Assembly (NCBI RefSeq): GCF_000382305.1 | Contig: NZ_KB908019.1 | Location: 124,001-188,000 of the forward strand | Source: Vitreoscilla stercoraria DSM 513 | GTDB lineage: Bacteria > Pseudomonadota > Gammaproteobacteria > Burkholderiales > Neisseriaceae | Length of the DNA stretch: 64,000 nt | Direction of reading: 5' to 3' | Part shown: piece by piece, positions 17,814 through 26,609 of the stretch | How the letters are laid out: every line of letters begins with the position of its first letter | How positions within the stretch are numbered: the stretch's first letter is position 1 | Notes under the pieces: generated by a model | Told to the model about the DNA's origin: nothing | The model's input: the letters and a program-made list of their open reading frames with translations, nothing else | The model's database searches: none | Translations under genes and position numbers: made by a program

Positions 17814-17893
17814 ATGTTGTCTTGGTACCTAAAGACAGATGCGAGGATGGCAATATGGATTGCGGTACAATGGCGCAAAATAAGGAGAAAATG

Positions 17894-19777
17894 ATGCGCA
17901 TTTTTGTATTGATGTGGATGGTTTTATTGAGCTTATTGCTCAATGGCTGTGCGATGGTGTCTTTAAAACAGCAGACCAATGCCGATTATATTGCCATCAA
18001 ACGAGATGATGTATTGAGTAAAGGTGTGCTCAGTGAAGCTAGCATGACAACGGTTTCGGTGGTTGGATTGGCTCGTGCAGAATGTGAAAAAAAACTACCC
18101 GAATGTATTGAAAAAATTGCTGCTTTAGAAGAAACCGAAGCAGACATGCGTTTGGCTGCTTTGTCTGAATTGTGGTTGTTGCAAGCCAAAAGTTTAGAGA
18201 AAAACAAACAGCCATTTGAAACCATACAAGATGCTTTGTTAGAAAGTGCTCGTTATGCGTATGCGTATTTGTTTTTTGGTAGCCGTGACCCCAAACAACG
18301 AGTGTTAGAGTCACGCCAAACGCAAATTGTGGAATATTATAATTATGCCATACAACAATTTGTGGGCAATAATGCCAAGCGGTATGCGGTGGAAGATTGG
18401 CGCGAACTGGCGGAAACAGGGCAAATGCAATTGGGTAAATGGCGTTTGCAAAGCGATATGAGCCAATTGAATTTGCCAGATGGCATGGCTTGGCCAAAAG
18501 ACATTGTTATTGCCTCCAATCTAAAATTTGCAGGTTTGCGCAATGTGTATCAGCGTGATGGCTTTGGTGCAGAATTGGTCGCGATTTTAGACGATGAGCC
18601 GTTACTGCAAACAGACCAACCTTTTAGCGAAACCAATACAGCACCTGCCACATTGATTGTGCATTTTCAAGGTCAGAATTTAGATGAAGTTTTACAAACT
18701 CATGATTTAAACATTCAATCTTTTGATCCTTTTACTTATGACAGCATCACCATTAATCATAAAAAAGTGCCATTGGCAGCCAATTTTACTGCGCCTTATG
18801 GGGTGTGGTTGGCTGAGTCTGGTTTTGCTAAGCAAGCGATTAAAACCTTATTGGGGCGAGATGGTGGTATTGAAAAGCCACATGTGTTTTTGATGCAGCC
18901 GTATGATCCGAACAAGCGTATTTTATTGATGGTGCATGGCTTGGCCAGCAGTCCTGAGGCTTGGGTGAATATGGCCAATGAGATTTTAGGCGATGTGAAG
19001 CTGCGCCAAACTTATCAAATTTGGCAAGTATATTATCCGACCAATATGCCGATTGTTTTGAATCATGTGGCGATACGCCATATTGTGAATGAAACGATGC
19101 AACATTTTGATCCGCAGGGAAAAAACATTGCTTCACAGAATATGGTGCTAGTAGGGCATAGCATGGGCGGTGTCATTGGACGCATGATGATTGCCAATGA
19201 TGGTGGTGCTTTGGATGAGTGGTTTAAAGAAGCTTTGGGTGTAGATAAGATTCCACCACGCATATTGCCTTTGGTACGCTTTGAGCCGATGCCACAAATT
19301 GGTCGAGTGGTTTTTATCGCGGCACCGCATCAAGGGACGCAAATGGCTGGCGGCAAAGTGGGGCGGTTGATTGGCAGCGTGGTGCGTCTGCCATTTAGAA
19401 CATTGCAAACGCTAGAACAAAGTTTGGCCGATGCATTTTCCAACAATCGACGAGATTTATTGCGTTTGCAAAAAGATGGGATTTTTGTGCCCAATAGCAT
19501 TGATAATTTGGATGAAAAAAACCGTTTTGTCATAGCTAATCGCAATATTCGGATTTCAGAGACCATTCCTTACCATTCTATTATTGCCCAACGTAAGCCT
19601 AACGTGCCTTTAGAACAAAGCAATGATGGGGTAGTGCCTTATTTGAGTGCCCATTTGGCGCATGCACAATCTGAAAAAGTGATAGTAGCGGCAGATCACA
19701 GCGTTCAAGAGCATCCGCAAGCCATTTTAGAAATCAGGCGAATTTTGAATGAGGACATGAAAACATTGAGCCGTTAA
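17894..19777 (+). CDS. Large lipoprotein with alpha/beta hydrolase domain
   Basis: A 627-residue lipoprotein. The start at 17894 lies 6 bp after GGAG and gives MRIFVLMWMVLLSLLLNGC, lipidated at Cys19. About 320 residues of unassigned sequence precede an alpha/beta hydrolase domain: LMVHGLASSPEAW (around 345) and the nucleophile elbow VGHSMGG (around 420), with ADHS near residue 600 as the likely catalytic His. It resembles PGAP1-like or lipase-type serine hydrolases. An outer-membrane esterase or phospholipase is plausible. It is monocistronic. Confidence 0.8.
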   Translation: MRIFVLMWMVLLSLLLNGCAMVSLKQQTNADYIAIKRDDVLSKGVLSEASMTTVSVVGLARAECEKKLPECIEKIAALEETEADMRLAALSELWLLQAKSLEKNKQPFETIQDALLESARYAYAYLFFGSRDPKQRVLESRQTQIVEYYNYAIQQFVGNNAKRYAVEDWRELAETGQMQLGKWRLQSDMSQLNLPDGMAWPKDIVIASNLKFAGLRNVYQRDGFGAELVAILDDEPLLQTDQPFSETNTAPATLIVHFQGQNLDEVLQTHDLNIQSFDPFTYDSITINHKKVPLAANFTAPYGVWLAESGFAKQAIKTLLGRDGGIEKPHVFLMQPYDPNKRILLMVHGLASSPEAWVNMANEILGDVKLRQTYQIWQVYYPTNMPIVLNHVAIRHIVNETMQHFDPQGKNIASQNMVLVGHSMGGVIGRMMIANDGGALDEWFKEALGVDKIPPRILPLVRFEPMPQIGRVVFIAAPHQGTQMAGGKVGRLIGSVVRLPFRTLQTLEQSLADAFSNNRRDLLRLQKDGIFVPNSIDNLDEKNRFVIANRNIRISETIPYHSIIAQRKPNVPLEQSNDGVVPYLSAHLAHAQSEKVIVAADHSVQEHPQAILEIRRILNEDMKTLSR

Positions 19778-19803
19778 TGTGATATCAAGCACCAGATAAG
19801 ATA

Positions 19804-19836
19804 CAAGCGTCCTGTAAGGTTTACAGGCCGCTTGAT
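19804..19836. terminator. DUS inverted pair with one variant arm
   Basis: The left arm CAAGCGTCCTGTAA is exact; the right arm TTACAGGCCGCTTG carries the GGCC variant, leaving one mismatch in a 14-bp stem. It lies 27 bp after the lipoprotein hydrolase stop. Confidence 0.75.
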
Positions 19837-19893
19837 GTATGTGTGATGGTCTTGTGTGAGGATTTTGAGCTTGGTTTGTTGTGCGTAAATATT

Positions 19894-19922
19894 TTGACAA
19901 AACAAACTGCTTTATTTATGCT
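19894..19922 (+). promoter_or_regulatory. Strong sigma70-type promoter
   Basis: Consensus -35 TTGACA (19894-19899), a 17-bp spacer and -10 TATGCT (19917-19922). No open reading frame of normal size follows before the terminator at 20045-20074. Confidence 0.65.
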
Positions 19923-19928
19923 GTGTCT

Positions 19929-20074
19929 TGAATCATCCAGATTTGGTGCTGTGCACCATGCCAACCTGCCAACTCGGGCAAGGTGGACGTAAAGATGAGG
20001 TTGAGTGAATCAACAACAAAGCGAGTTTGTTAATGATACTGTGGCCTTCCTCTTTTGATGGAAGGTTTTTTTTT
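19929..20074 (+). ncRNA. Candidate structured small RNA or 5' leader, about 145 nt
   Basis: Bounded by a near-consensus promoter and a strong intrinsic terminator. Predicted hairpins in order: TGGTGC/GCACCA (about 19943-19957), ACCTGCC/GGCAAGGT with one bulged A just downstream, ACAAA/TTTGT around a GCGAG loop, then the terminator. The longest possible peptide is 16 codons and lacks a ribosome binding site. Because a 100-residue gene starts 55 bp past the terminator, it could instead be an attenuator or riboswitch leader. It matches no RNA family I can recall. Confidence 0.5.
20045..20074 (+). terminator. Intrinsic terminator of the candidate small RNA
   Basis: CCTTCC / GGAAGG stem with a 9-base loop followed by nine T. 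Confidence 0.85.
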
Positions 20075-20129
20075 GGTGATTTATCTTAACTTGCGACCAA
20101 TCAAACGCTAAATCAAGAAAGAAAATACG

Positions 20130-20432
20130 ATGAATACTTATTGTAATATTGCGGCTTTAAATTGTGACATTGTTTTCAAAACCATTGAACATTCACACGT
20201 TGTGGGGGTGTGGTGGGTCAATCCTGTGCAATGCTCACAAATATTACACCTTGGGCAATACCATGTGCAAGAAGATGCGTGGTGTGATGGTTTGAGCGGT
20301 GGCATACATGGTTTAAGCGATGAGGCTTGTTTGAAATTACGCCCTGCGGTGCGTCTGAATGTGTCTGATTTGATTGAGATTCGAGCACAAGCCCAAGTGT
20401 TGTTTGGTCAGCGCAAAGCGATGGCGGCATAA
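20130..20432 (+). CDS. Small protein of unknown function
   Basis: A 100-residue cytoplasmic-looking protein beginning MNTYCNIAALNCDIVF, with four Cys and three His, and the segment GVWWVNPVQCSQILHLG. AAGAAAG lies 8-10 bp before the ATG. No family is recognised. The candidate small RNA and its terminator lie immediately upstream, so expression could be controlled by attenuation. The downstream hairpin at 20447-20474 ends the transcript. Confidence 0.6.
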   Translation: MNTYCNIAALNCDIVFKTIEHSHVVGVWWVNPVQCSQILHLGQYHVQEDAWCDGLSGGIHGLSDEACLKLRPAVRLNVSDLIEIRAQAQVLFGQRKAMAA

Positions 20433-20446
20433 TATCCCAACACAAA

Positions 20447-20474
20447 AGCCCAAAGTATCGAGGTACTTTGGGCT
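20447..20474. terminator. Bidirectional terminator
   Basis: Perfect 11-bp arms AGCCCAAAGTA / TACTTTGGGCT with a 6-base loop between convergent genes; A-rich on the left flank, giving TTTTG on the minus strand. Confidence 0.75.
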
Positions 20475-20497
20475 GTATATTGATATCAGTGTGCTGA

Positions 20498-21166
20498 TTA
20501 TTGGCGGGTTAGTTTGGCATCTTCAGATGCATCATGATTCAAAATATGTTGAATCACTTCTTTGAATGCATCAATGGATTGGGCTCCTGCCACCGCCAAA
20601 CGGCCATCAAAACCAAAAAATGGCACGCCTGTGATGTTTAATTCTTGTCCTGATGCTTTATCTACTCGCACTGCCGTAGCAAATGCTTGGCTTTGTAATG
20701 CTTTTTGCGTGGCAGTATGGTTTAAGCCCGCTTCAGTAGCCAAATCAGCTAGAACATCGATATGATTGATATTCAAACCACGATTGAATACCGCATCAAA
20801 TAAAAGTTGGTTTATAGCGTGACCTTGCTCACTACCAATGCTGTTGGCGTATTGCTGTAATTGGTGAGCCAAGAAAGTATTGCCATAATAGGCTTGTTCA
20901 AAATCCATTTTCAGGCCGCAGCTTTCGCCAATCTTTGCCAACTGTCCACATTTTTCAGCCGCTTGTTCGGCGCTGACTTGGAATTTTTGTTGTAACACAT
21001 CGTAATGATGGCTAGGACCATCGATAGGATAGGTTGGGTCTAATTCAAAACTGCGCCAAACAAATTCGGCTTCTACTTGCAGTTCAGTTAAGGCTTGCAA
21101 TAAATTGGCTTTGCCGATATAGCAAAACGGGCAGACATAATCTGACCAAATTTCAATTTTCATCAT
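20498..21166 (-). CDS. DsbA-family oxidoreductase, FrnE-like
   Basis: A 222-residue cytoplasmic thioredoxin-fold protein of the FrnE type. The redox motif is CPFC (Cys12 and Cys15) in SDYVCPFCYIGKANL; the conserved SFELDPTYP and the cis-Pro region ITGVPFFGFDG near residue 175 are present. There is no signal peptide, unlike periplasmic DsbA. FrnE-like proteins act as disulphide isomerases or in polyketide and stress pathways; the substrate is unknown. It faces the deacetylase gene divergently. Confidence 0.9.
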   Translation of the reverse strand: MMKIEIWSDYVCPFCYIGKANLLQALTELQVEAEFVWRSFELDPTYPIDGPSHHYDVLQQKFQVSAEQAAEKCGQLAKIGESCGLKMDFEQAYYGNTFLAHQLQQYANSIGSEQGHAINQLLFDAVFNRGLNINHIDVLADLATEAGLNHTATQKALQSQAFATAVRVDKASGQELNITGVPFFGFDGRLAVAGAQSIDAFKEVIQHILNHDASEDAKLTRQ

Positions 21167-21401
21167 GGTTCATTGCTTTAGTGACATCATCAAGACTCAA
21201 ACATACCACAACACGCTTTAATACGCAGTTATTGTATTTAAATCAAATTTGGACATTTGTTTGATTCTGTTCAGTAGTCACAAACGGGAGTATCATGATT
21301 TTGCTAACCAATGTCATAAATGGATTACATTAAGCGCAGCAGTCAATGAAATATAGAAAAATAATATGAATTGGATCAATTATCTACAAAGAGGGTTGAA
21401 A

Positions 21402-22367
21402 ATGACGAAGCAATATCTGCATGATCTCAATCAACGTGGTATGACGGCATATATTACCCATGGTAAGTGTTTGGAACACAATATGGGTGAGGGCCATCCT
21501 GAAGGACCTGAGCGTTTGGCTGCCATTAAAGACCGTTTGATGGCTTCGCAAATTTTCGACTTTTTGCATGAAATTGAAGCACCCGAAGTCAGTGATATTC
21601 AATTATCACGTGTGCATACACCGCGTTATTTGTCTTATTTGGAATCGGTACAGCCGCATGTGGGCACGTTTCGTGTCGACACCGATACGGCGATGAACAG
21701 TGCGACTTTGAATGCTGCCAGACACAGTGCAGGAGCGGTGATTAAGGCGGTTGATATGGTCATGAAAAAGCAAGCACCGAATGCATTTTGTGCCATTCGT
21801 CCGCCAGGACACCATGCTTGCAGCGACAAAGCCATGGGTTTTTGTTTTTTCAATAATGTGGCTGTTGGGGCGATGCATGCCATTGCTGAGCATGGTTTGG
21901 AGCGGGTGGCGATTTTGGATTTCGATGTGCATCATGGTAATGGCACAGAAGAGATTTTCAAAGACGATGAACGGGTCATGTTGCTGTCTTTATTCCAACA
22001 TCCATTTTTCCCGTATAGCGGCGACAAAGCCTTGGGCAGTAATCCCAATATTGTCAACACACCTTTAAAATCAGGCACGCATGGGCAAGAGGTGCGTGAA
22101 GTGGTCGCAGATTTGTGGCAATACAAATTGGAGGAGTTTCAGCCGCAAATGGTGTTTATCAGTGCAGGATTCGATGGGCATTTGGAAGACGATATGGGCA
22201 ATTTTGGCTTGGTTGAAGCGGATTACAAATGGATCACTGAGCGCATTGTGAAGTGGTCAAAAAAATGGTGCGATGGGCGTATTGTGTCGGTTTTAGAAGG
22301 TGGTTATGATTTGTCCTCGTTGGCGCGCAGCGTGGCGGTACATGTCAAAGTTTTGGCAGATGCTTAA
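21402..22367 (+). CDS. Histone deacetylase-family amidohydrolase
   Basis: A 321-residue zinc hydrolase of the class II HDAC/acetylpolyamine amidohydrolase family. Visible motifs are HPEGPERL near the N terminus, RPPGHHA (about residue 133) with the catalytic His pair, FDVHHGNGTEEIF (about 173) with zinc-binding Asp and His, SAGFDGH and EGGYDLSSLA. The start at 21402 follows GAGGG by 7 bp; an ATG 12 codons upstream lacks a site. The substrate may be an acetylated polyamine, protein lysine or small molecule. Confidence 0.92.
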   Translation: MTKQYLHDLNQRGMTAYITHGKCLEHNMGEGHPEGPERLAAIKDRLMASQIFDFLHEIEAPEVSDIQLSRVHTPRYLSYLESVQPHVGTFRVDTDTAMNSATLNAARHSAGAVIKAVDMVMKKQAPNAFCAIRPPGHHACSDKAMGFCFFNNVAVGAMHAIAEHGLERVAILDFDVHHGNGTEEIFKDDERVMLLSLFQHPFFPYSGDKALGSNPNIVNTPLKSGTHGQEVREVVADLWQYKLEEFQPQMVFISAGFDGHLEDDMGNFGLVEADYKWITERIVKWSKKWCDGRIVSVLEGGYDLSSLARSVAVHVKVLADA

Positions 22368-22393
22368 AAATTGATTGCTTAATATCCAGATAT

Positions 22394-22428
22394 AAAAAGC
22401 GTCCTGTAAAGATTACAGGACGCTTTTT
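22394..22428. terminator. DUS inverted pair between convergent genes
   Basis: Perfect 16-bp arms (AAAAAGCGTCCTGTAA and complement) with a 3-base loop, T-rich in both directions; serves the deacetylase gene and pilU. Confidence 0.9.
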
Positions 22429-22446
22429 AATCATTTTAAACTTGGT

Positions 22447-23625
22447 TTAAGAGTTCAAAGCCTCTGCCAAATCAGCATCGTTCATCAAATTCAATGCTGC
22501 CAATGGGTCGTGGTTTTCGTCCACACCATCGATGGGTTTTTGGTCGCCATGCAATTTGATGGTCAAGCGCAAATCGTTGACCGAGTCGGCATTGCGCAAA
22601 GCCTCTTCGTATGAAATTTTGTCTTGCATATACAAATCAAACAAAGCTTGGTCAAAGGTTTGCATGCCCAATTCGCGCGATTTTTTCATGATTTCTTTGA
22701 TTTCACCGGTTTCACCTTTGAAAATCAATTCAGAAATCAATGGACTATTGAGCATGATTTCAATTGCAGCTGCACGTCCTTTACCGCCTTTGCGTGGAAT
22801 CAAACGTTGTGAAACCATGCCACGCAAATTCAAAGACAAGTCCATCAGCAATTGTTGGTGGCGTTCTTCTGGGAAGAAGTTAATGATGCGGTCAATCGCT
22901 TGGTTGGCGCTGTTGGCATGCAACGTGGCCAAACACAAGTGACCCGTTTCGGCAAACGCCATCGCGTGTTCCATCGTTTCCGCATCGCGAATCTCACCCA
23001 TCAAAATCACATCAGGCGCTTGGCGCAAGGTGTTTTTCAAAGCAATTTCCCAATTGTCGGTATCAATGCCCACTTCACGCTGCATCACCACGCAGTTTTT
23101 GTGTGGATGTACAAATTCCACAGGGTCTTCGATGGTGATGATGTGACCGTGTGAGTTTTCATTGCGATAGTCTACCATCGCCGCGAGCGTGGTGGATTTG
23201 CCCGAGCCTGTGCCGCCCACCAAAATACACAAACCACGTTTGGCCATTACCACATCTTTTAAAATTTCAGGCACACCCAAACCATCAATGGTCGGCAATT
23301 CGGTTGGAATCACACGCAATACCATCCCTGCCGAACCTTGTTGTACAAAAGCATTGACACGAAAACGACCAATGCCATTGGGAGAAATGGCAAAATTACA
23401 TTCTTTGGTGGTTTCAAATTCCTTGATTTGATTTTCCGTCATGATGGATTGAACCAATGCCAAAGTATGCGTCGCTGTTAAATTTTGCGGATCCATTTTG
23501 GTCATTTTGCCATCAATTTTCATAGCAGGAGGGTAGTTCACCGTAATGAATAAGTCACTGCTTTTTTTGGATAACATGAGTTTGAGCAATTCACAAACAT
23601 ATTGATAGGCTTGCTTGCGATCCAT
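22447..23625 (-). CDS. pilU: Type IV pilus retraction ATPase PilU
   Basis: A 392-residue PilT-like hexameric ATPase that helps retract type IV pili, the machinery that brings DUS-bearing DNA into Neisseriaceae cells. Walker A GGTGSGKST lies at 137-145, Walker B ILMGEIRD at 207-214, and the His box CLATLHANSANQA follows. The N-terminal SSDLFITVNYPPAMKIDGK and the extended C terminus fit PilU rather than PilT. PilT is not adjacent in this window. Confidence 0.93.
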   Translation of the reverse strand: MDRKQAYQYVCELLKLMLSKKSSDLFITVNYPPAMKIDGKMTKMDPQNLTATHTLALVQSIMTENQIKEFETTKECNFAISPNGIGRFRVNAFVQQGSAGMVLRVIPTELPTIDGLGVPEILKDVVMAKRGLCILVGGTGSGKSTTLAAMVDYRNENSHGHIITIEDPVEFVHPHKNCVVMQREVGIDTDNWEIALKNTLRQAPDVILMGEIRDAETMEHAMAFAETGHLCLATLHANSANQAIDRIINFFPEERHQQLLMDLSLNLRGMVSQRLIPRKGGKGRAAAIEIMLNSPLISELIFKGETGEIKEIMKKSRELGMQTFDQALFDLYMQDKISYEEALRNADSVNDLRLTIKLHGDQKPIDGVDENHDPLAALNLMNDADLAEALNS

Positions 23626-23945
23626 AGGTGGGATTTCCTTTACATTGATACAGCATTATTCCAGTAATACAAGTTTTATTTTGATATTTCGGATGGGATA
23701 TTACTGGCAATTTTGGAAGTTTTAAATGAGTGGGAGTGATTTTTTATGAAAAACATATGGCGCTGATCGCTACCATTAATTAATTTGTCATTAATTAAAG
23801 TATTTTTAATATTGGATTTGTTTAATTTTGATTAAAAATCAATGCTTTAAATTCAAATAAAGCATGATGTTAAGTTGAATGGAAAAAAGAACAAATACCA
23901 ATATTTGTTGCGGTATTTGTTCTTTTTTTAAACCGATGTGATCGA
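23626..23945. other. 320-bp intergenic region, AT-rich
   Basis: No gene beyond very short frames. It holds the pilU upstream sequence and, at its right end, the terminator of the bdhA transcript. Confidence 0.5.
23883..23928 (-). terminator. Long-stem terminator after bdhA
   Basis: Perfect 17-bp arms (AAAAAAGAACAAATACC and complement) with a 12-base loop; T run on both strands. Confidence 0.85.
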
Positions 23946-24746
23946 TTAATGCATGTGCCAACCATGGCTGGCAATAAACGATTGCCCTGTTAAGGCTGAA
24001 GTAGGAAAGGCGGCTAAAAACAATGCCAATTGGGCGATGTCATCGGTGGTGGTGAATTCGCCATCTACGGTTTGACCGAGCATGACATTTTTAACCACTT
24101 CTTCTTCGCTGATACCACGTTCAAGCGCTTGTTCGGGAATTTGTTTTTCCACCAACGGTGTCTTAACAAAGCCCGGACACACCACATACGAACGCACATT
24201 GTGTGGTGCACCTTCTTTGGCCAAAGTCCGCGCCAAACCCAATAAACCATGTTTGGCGGTAACATAAGGCGCTTTTAAGGGCGATGCCAAATGCGAATGC
24301 ACCGAACCCATGTAAATGACTGTGCTAGGTTCTGTTTGTTGGTGCATGTGTTTTAAGGCCGCTTGCGTGGTCAAAAATGCACCGCCTAAATGAATATTCA
24401 GCATTTTTTGCCATTGCGAATAAGGCATGTTGGCAATCGAATCGATGATTTGGATGCCTGCGTTGGATACCAAGATATCATAGCGACCAAATGCGTCGAC
24501 CAATTTTTGTGTACCCGCTATCACTGCTTCTTCATTGGTGACATCCATTTCAATGGCAATGGCTTTGCCGCCTGCTGCGTTGATGGCATCGGCGGTGGCT
24601 TGTGCGCCAGCCAAATTCAAATCGGCAATGCCAACGGCTGCACCTGCTTGTGCAAAAGTTTCGGCAATGTCACGCCCAAGACCGCTTGCAGCACCTGTGA
24701 CCAATGCTACTTGCCCTTGTAATTGAGTGCTTAATTGTGTTGGCAT
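23946..24746 (-). CDS. bdhA: 3-hydroxybutyrate dehydrogenase
   Basis: A short-chain dehydrogenase of 266 residues, interconverting D-3-hydroxybutyrate and acetoacetate with NAD. The Rossmann motif TGAASGLG lies at 17-24, NAGI at 95-98, and the catalytic Ser148, Tyr161 and Lys165 (YVTAK) are in place. Assignment to hydroxybutyrate rather than another substrate rests on family resemblance (GWHMH C terminus, VCPGFVKTPLVEKQIPEQA) and on the adjacent succinyl-CoA:acetoacetate CoA-transferase genes on the same strand. Confidence 0.88.
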   Translation of the reverse strand: MPTQLSTQLQGQVALVTGAASGLGRDIAETFAQAGAAVGIADLNLAGAQATADAINAAGGKAIAIEMDVTNEEAVIAGTQKLVDAFGRYDILVSNAGIQIIDSIANMPYSQWQKMLNIHLGGAFLTTQAALKHMHQQTEPSTVIYMGSVHSHLASPLKAPYVTAKHGLLGLARTLAKEGAPHNVRSYVVCPGFVKTPLVEKQIPEQALERGISEEEVVKNVMLGQTVDGEFTTTDDIAQLALFLAAFPTSALTGQSFIASHGWHMH

Positions 24747-24803
24747 AAAGCTTCCTTTTTCAATATGTGAATGACAGTGCTTTGAGTATCAAACTGGCAA
24801 TTG

Positions 24804-24830
24804 AGCGTCCTGTAAAGCTTACAGGACGCT
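24804..24830. terminator. DUS inverted pair between scoB and bdhA
   Basis: 12-bp arms AGCGTCCTGTAA / TTACAGGACGCT with a 3-base loop between codirectional genes; it would partly separate scoAB from bdhA. No strong T run follows, so termination may be weak. Confidence 0.7.
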
Positions 24831-24843
24831 TGATGGCTTGAAT

Positions 24844-25473
24844 TTAAACTAAAACAGGGACGGCAGTAGCATTTTGTAAGTCTTCCAAACTCACGCCTTC
24901 TGCCAACTCTACCAATTTCACACCTTCAGTGGTAATGTCTAACACACCCAAATCGGTGATGATGCGGTTGACCACGCCTTTGCCGGTTAAAGGCAAAGTG
25001 CAACTTGGCAAGATTTTGGATTCGCCTTTTTTGGTGCAATGCTCCATCAACACAATCACGCGTTGTACGCCGCCTACCAAATCCATCGCACCGCCCATGC
25101 CTTTGACCATTTTCCCCGGTATCATCCAGTTGGCCAAATCGCCATTGCCCGCGACTTCCATCGCGCCCAAAATCGCCAAATTCACCGCACCACCGCGTAT
25201 CATCGCAAACGATTCTGAGCTTGAAAAAAAGCTTGCGCCTTGGCGTGCGGTCACGGTTTGTTTGCCTGCATTGATTAAGTCGGGGTCTATGGTGTCTTCG
25301 GTAGGAAATTCGCCAATGCCCAGTAAGCCGTTTTCAGATTGCAACCACACATCCACGCCTTCGGGAATGTGATTGGCGACCAAAGTCGGCAAGCCTATGC
25401 CCAAATTCACATAAAAACCGTCCTGTAACTCTTGCGCAGCGCGTGCTGCCATTTGATCGTGTGTCCAAGCCAT
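24844..25473 (-). CDS. scoB: 3-oxoacid CoA-transferase subunit B
   Basis: Beta subunit of succinyl-CoA:3-ketoacid CoA-transferase, which activates acetoacetate. The 209-residue product starts MAWTHDQMAARAAQEL (AAGGAT upstream; the frame is open further but without a site) and has the active-site Glu47 in SENGLLGIG, plus GGAMDLVGG and GMGGAMD glycine motifs. It starts 13 bp after scoA. With bdhA it forms a ketone-body use module, probably linked to polyhydroxybutyrate turnover or external hydroxybutyrate. Confidence 0.94.
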   Translation of the reverse strand: MAWTHDQMAARAAQELQDGFYVNLGIGLPTLVANHIPEGVDVWLQSENGLLGIGEFPTEDTIDPDLINAGKQTVTARQGASFFSSSESFAMIRGGAVNLAILGAMEVAGNGDLANWMIPGKMVKGMGGAMDLVGGVQRVIVLMEHCTKKGESKILPSCTLPLTGKGVVNRIITDLGVLDITTEGVKLVELAEGVSLEDLQNATAVPVLV

Positions 25474-25486
25474 TGTGTATCCTTTC

Positions 25487-26185
25487 TTAAGCGTCACGCA
25501 AAGTGCGTTTTTCGATGCGTTTTTCAGGGTGGGCATTCACCACAATGCGTTGTACGTAAATGCCGGGCAAGTGAATGTGGTTGGGGTCTAATTCGCCAAT
25601 TTCCACAATTTCTTCCACTTCCACAATGGTAATGCGTCCGCTCATGGCACATTCTGGGTTGAAATTTCGTGCCGTTTTATTGAAAATCAAGTTGCCCGCT
25701 TTATCGGCTTTTTGTGCTTTGACCAAAGCCACATCCGCGGTTAAGGTTTCTTCTAAAATGTATTCTTGACCGTTGAATATTTTAACGTCTTTGCCTTCGG
25801 CAATTTGTGTGCCTACGCCTGTTTTGGTGAAAAAGGCAGGGATACCAGCGCCGCCTGAGCGCAATTTTTCCGCCAAAGTGCCTTGTGGCGTCAATTCTAC
25901 TTCCAATTCGCCTGCCAAATATTGGCGTTCAAATTCCTTGTTTTCACCGACATAAGAAGCAATCATTTTTTTAATTTGGCGGGTTTCCAACAGCAAACCC
26001 AAGCCAAAACCATCGACACCTGCGTTGTTGCTGATGCAAGTTAAATCGGTTTTGCCACTGTCACGCACTGCCACAATCAGACTTTCAGGAATGCCGCACA
26101 AACCAAAACCACCCACAGCCACAGTCTGACCGTCGGCAATGACATCAGCCAAAGCAGTGGCTGCATCAGGATAAAGCTTATTCAT
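25487..26185 (-). CDS. scoA: 3-oxoacid CoA-transferase subunit A
   Basis: Alpha subunit, 232 residues, with the CoA-transferase signature VAVGGFGLCGIPESL (about 22-36), SNNAGVDGFGLG, and the GTLAEKLRSGGAGIPAFFT segment characteristic of the SCOT family. First gene of scoA-scoB; a 424-bp gap containing a small-protein gene separates it from nnrD upstream. Confidence 0.95.
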   Translation of the reverse strand: MNKLYPDAATALADVIADGQTVAVGGFGLCGIPESLIVAVRDSGKTDLTCISNNAGVDGFGLGLLLETRQIKKMIASYVGENKEFERQYLAGELEVELTPQGTLAEKLRSGGAGIPAFFTKTGVGTQIAEGKDVKIFNGQEYILEETLTADVALVKAQKADKAGNLIFNKTARNFNPECAMSGRITIVEVEEIVEIGELDPNHIHLPGIYVQRIVVNAHPEKRIEKRTLRDA

Positions 26186-26332
26186 TCAGACTCCTCAATT
26201 TCTTTGATTTTCTTTGTAGGTATGAATTACGCAAAGTATTTTGCCAACTTTACTAGATGGAAACCTTAACACCGAATCAACAACATGGAAACCGTCTTAT
26301 ACAATTTCGATACATATTGTATCAAAATAAAA

Positions 26333-26352
26333 AGCCACTCTTGCGAATGGCT
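26333..26352 (-). terminator. Terminator of the small-protein gene
   Basis: On the minus strand AGCCA / TGGCT with a 10-base loop followed by TTTTTATTTT, about 30 bp past the small gene's stop. Confidence 0.65.
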
Positions 26353-26381
26353 CAGTCGGTTGCTGTTTAAAAGCAGATGGA

Positions 26382-26510
26382 TTAACGCTCGCTGACATGG
26401 CTCACAGCAGGCTCTGCTTGTGGCACAGGTACAGTGCTGTTTTTATCAGCCACTTGGCGGCGAGTGTGTTGTAAGGCTTGAAAGTTTTGCATTCTGCGAC
26501 GGTGTTGCAT
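26382..26510 (-). CDS. Small basic protein, 42 residues, unknown
   Basis: Starts MQHRRRMQNFQALQHTRRQV and ends AVSHVSER. Support is a good ribosome binding site (AAGGATAGAG ending 4 bp before the ATG), its own terminator downstream, and location in an otherwise empty 424-bp gap. The N-terminal half is strongly basic (Arg, His, Gln), the C-terminal half Pro/Val/Glu. It has no membrane segment. Nucleic-acid or ribosome binding is conceivable, but the function is unknown. Confidence 0.55.
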   Translation of the reverse strand: MQHRRRMQNFQALQHTRRQVADKNSTVPVPQAEPAVSHVSER

Positions 26511-26609
26511 GATCTCTATCCTTTTCTTATTTATTATCATTAATGGTTCAGATGCGTGGCATCTTAACCGTCATTGATGACAAAATCGTGACCAAATCAG
26601 TCTATAAAA

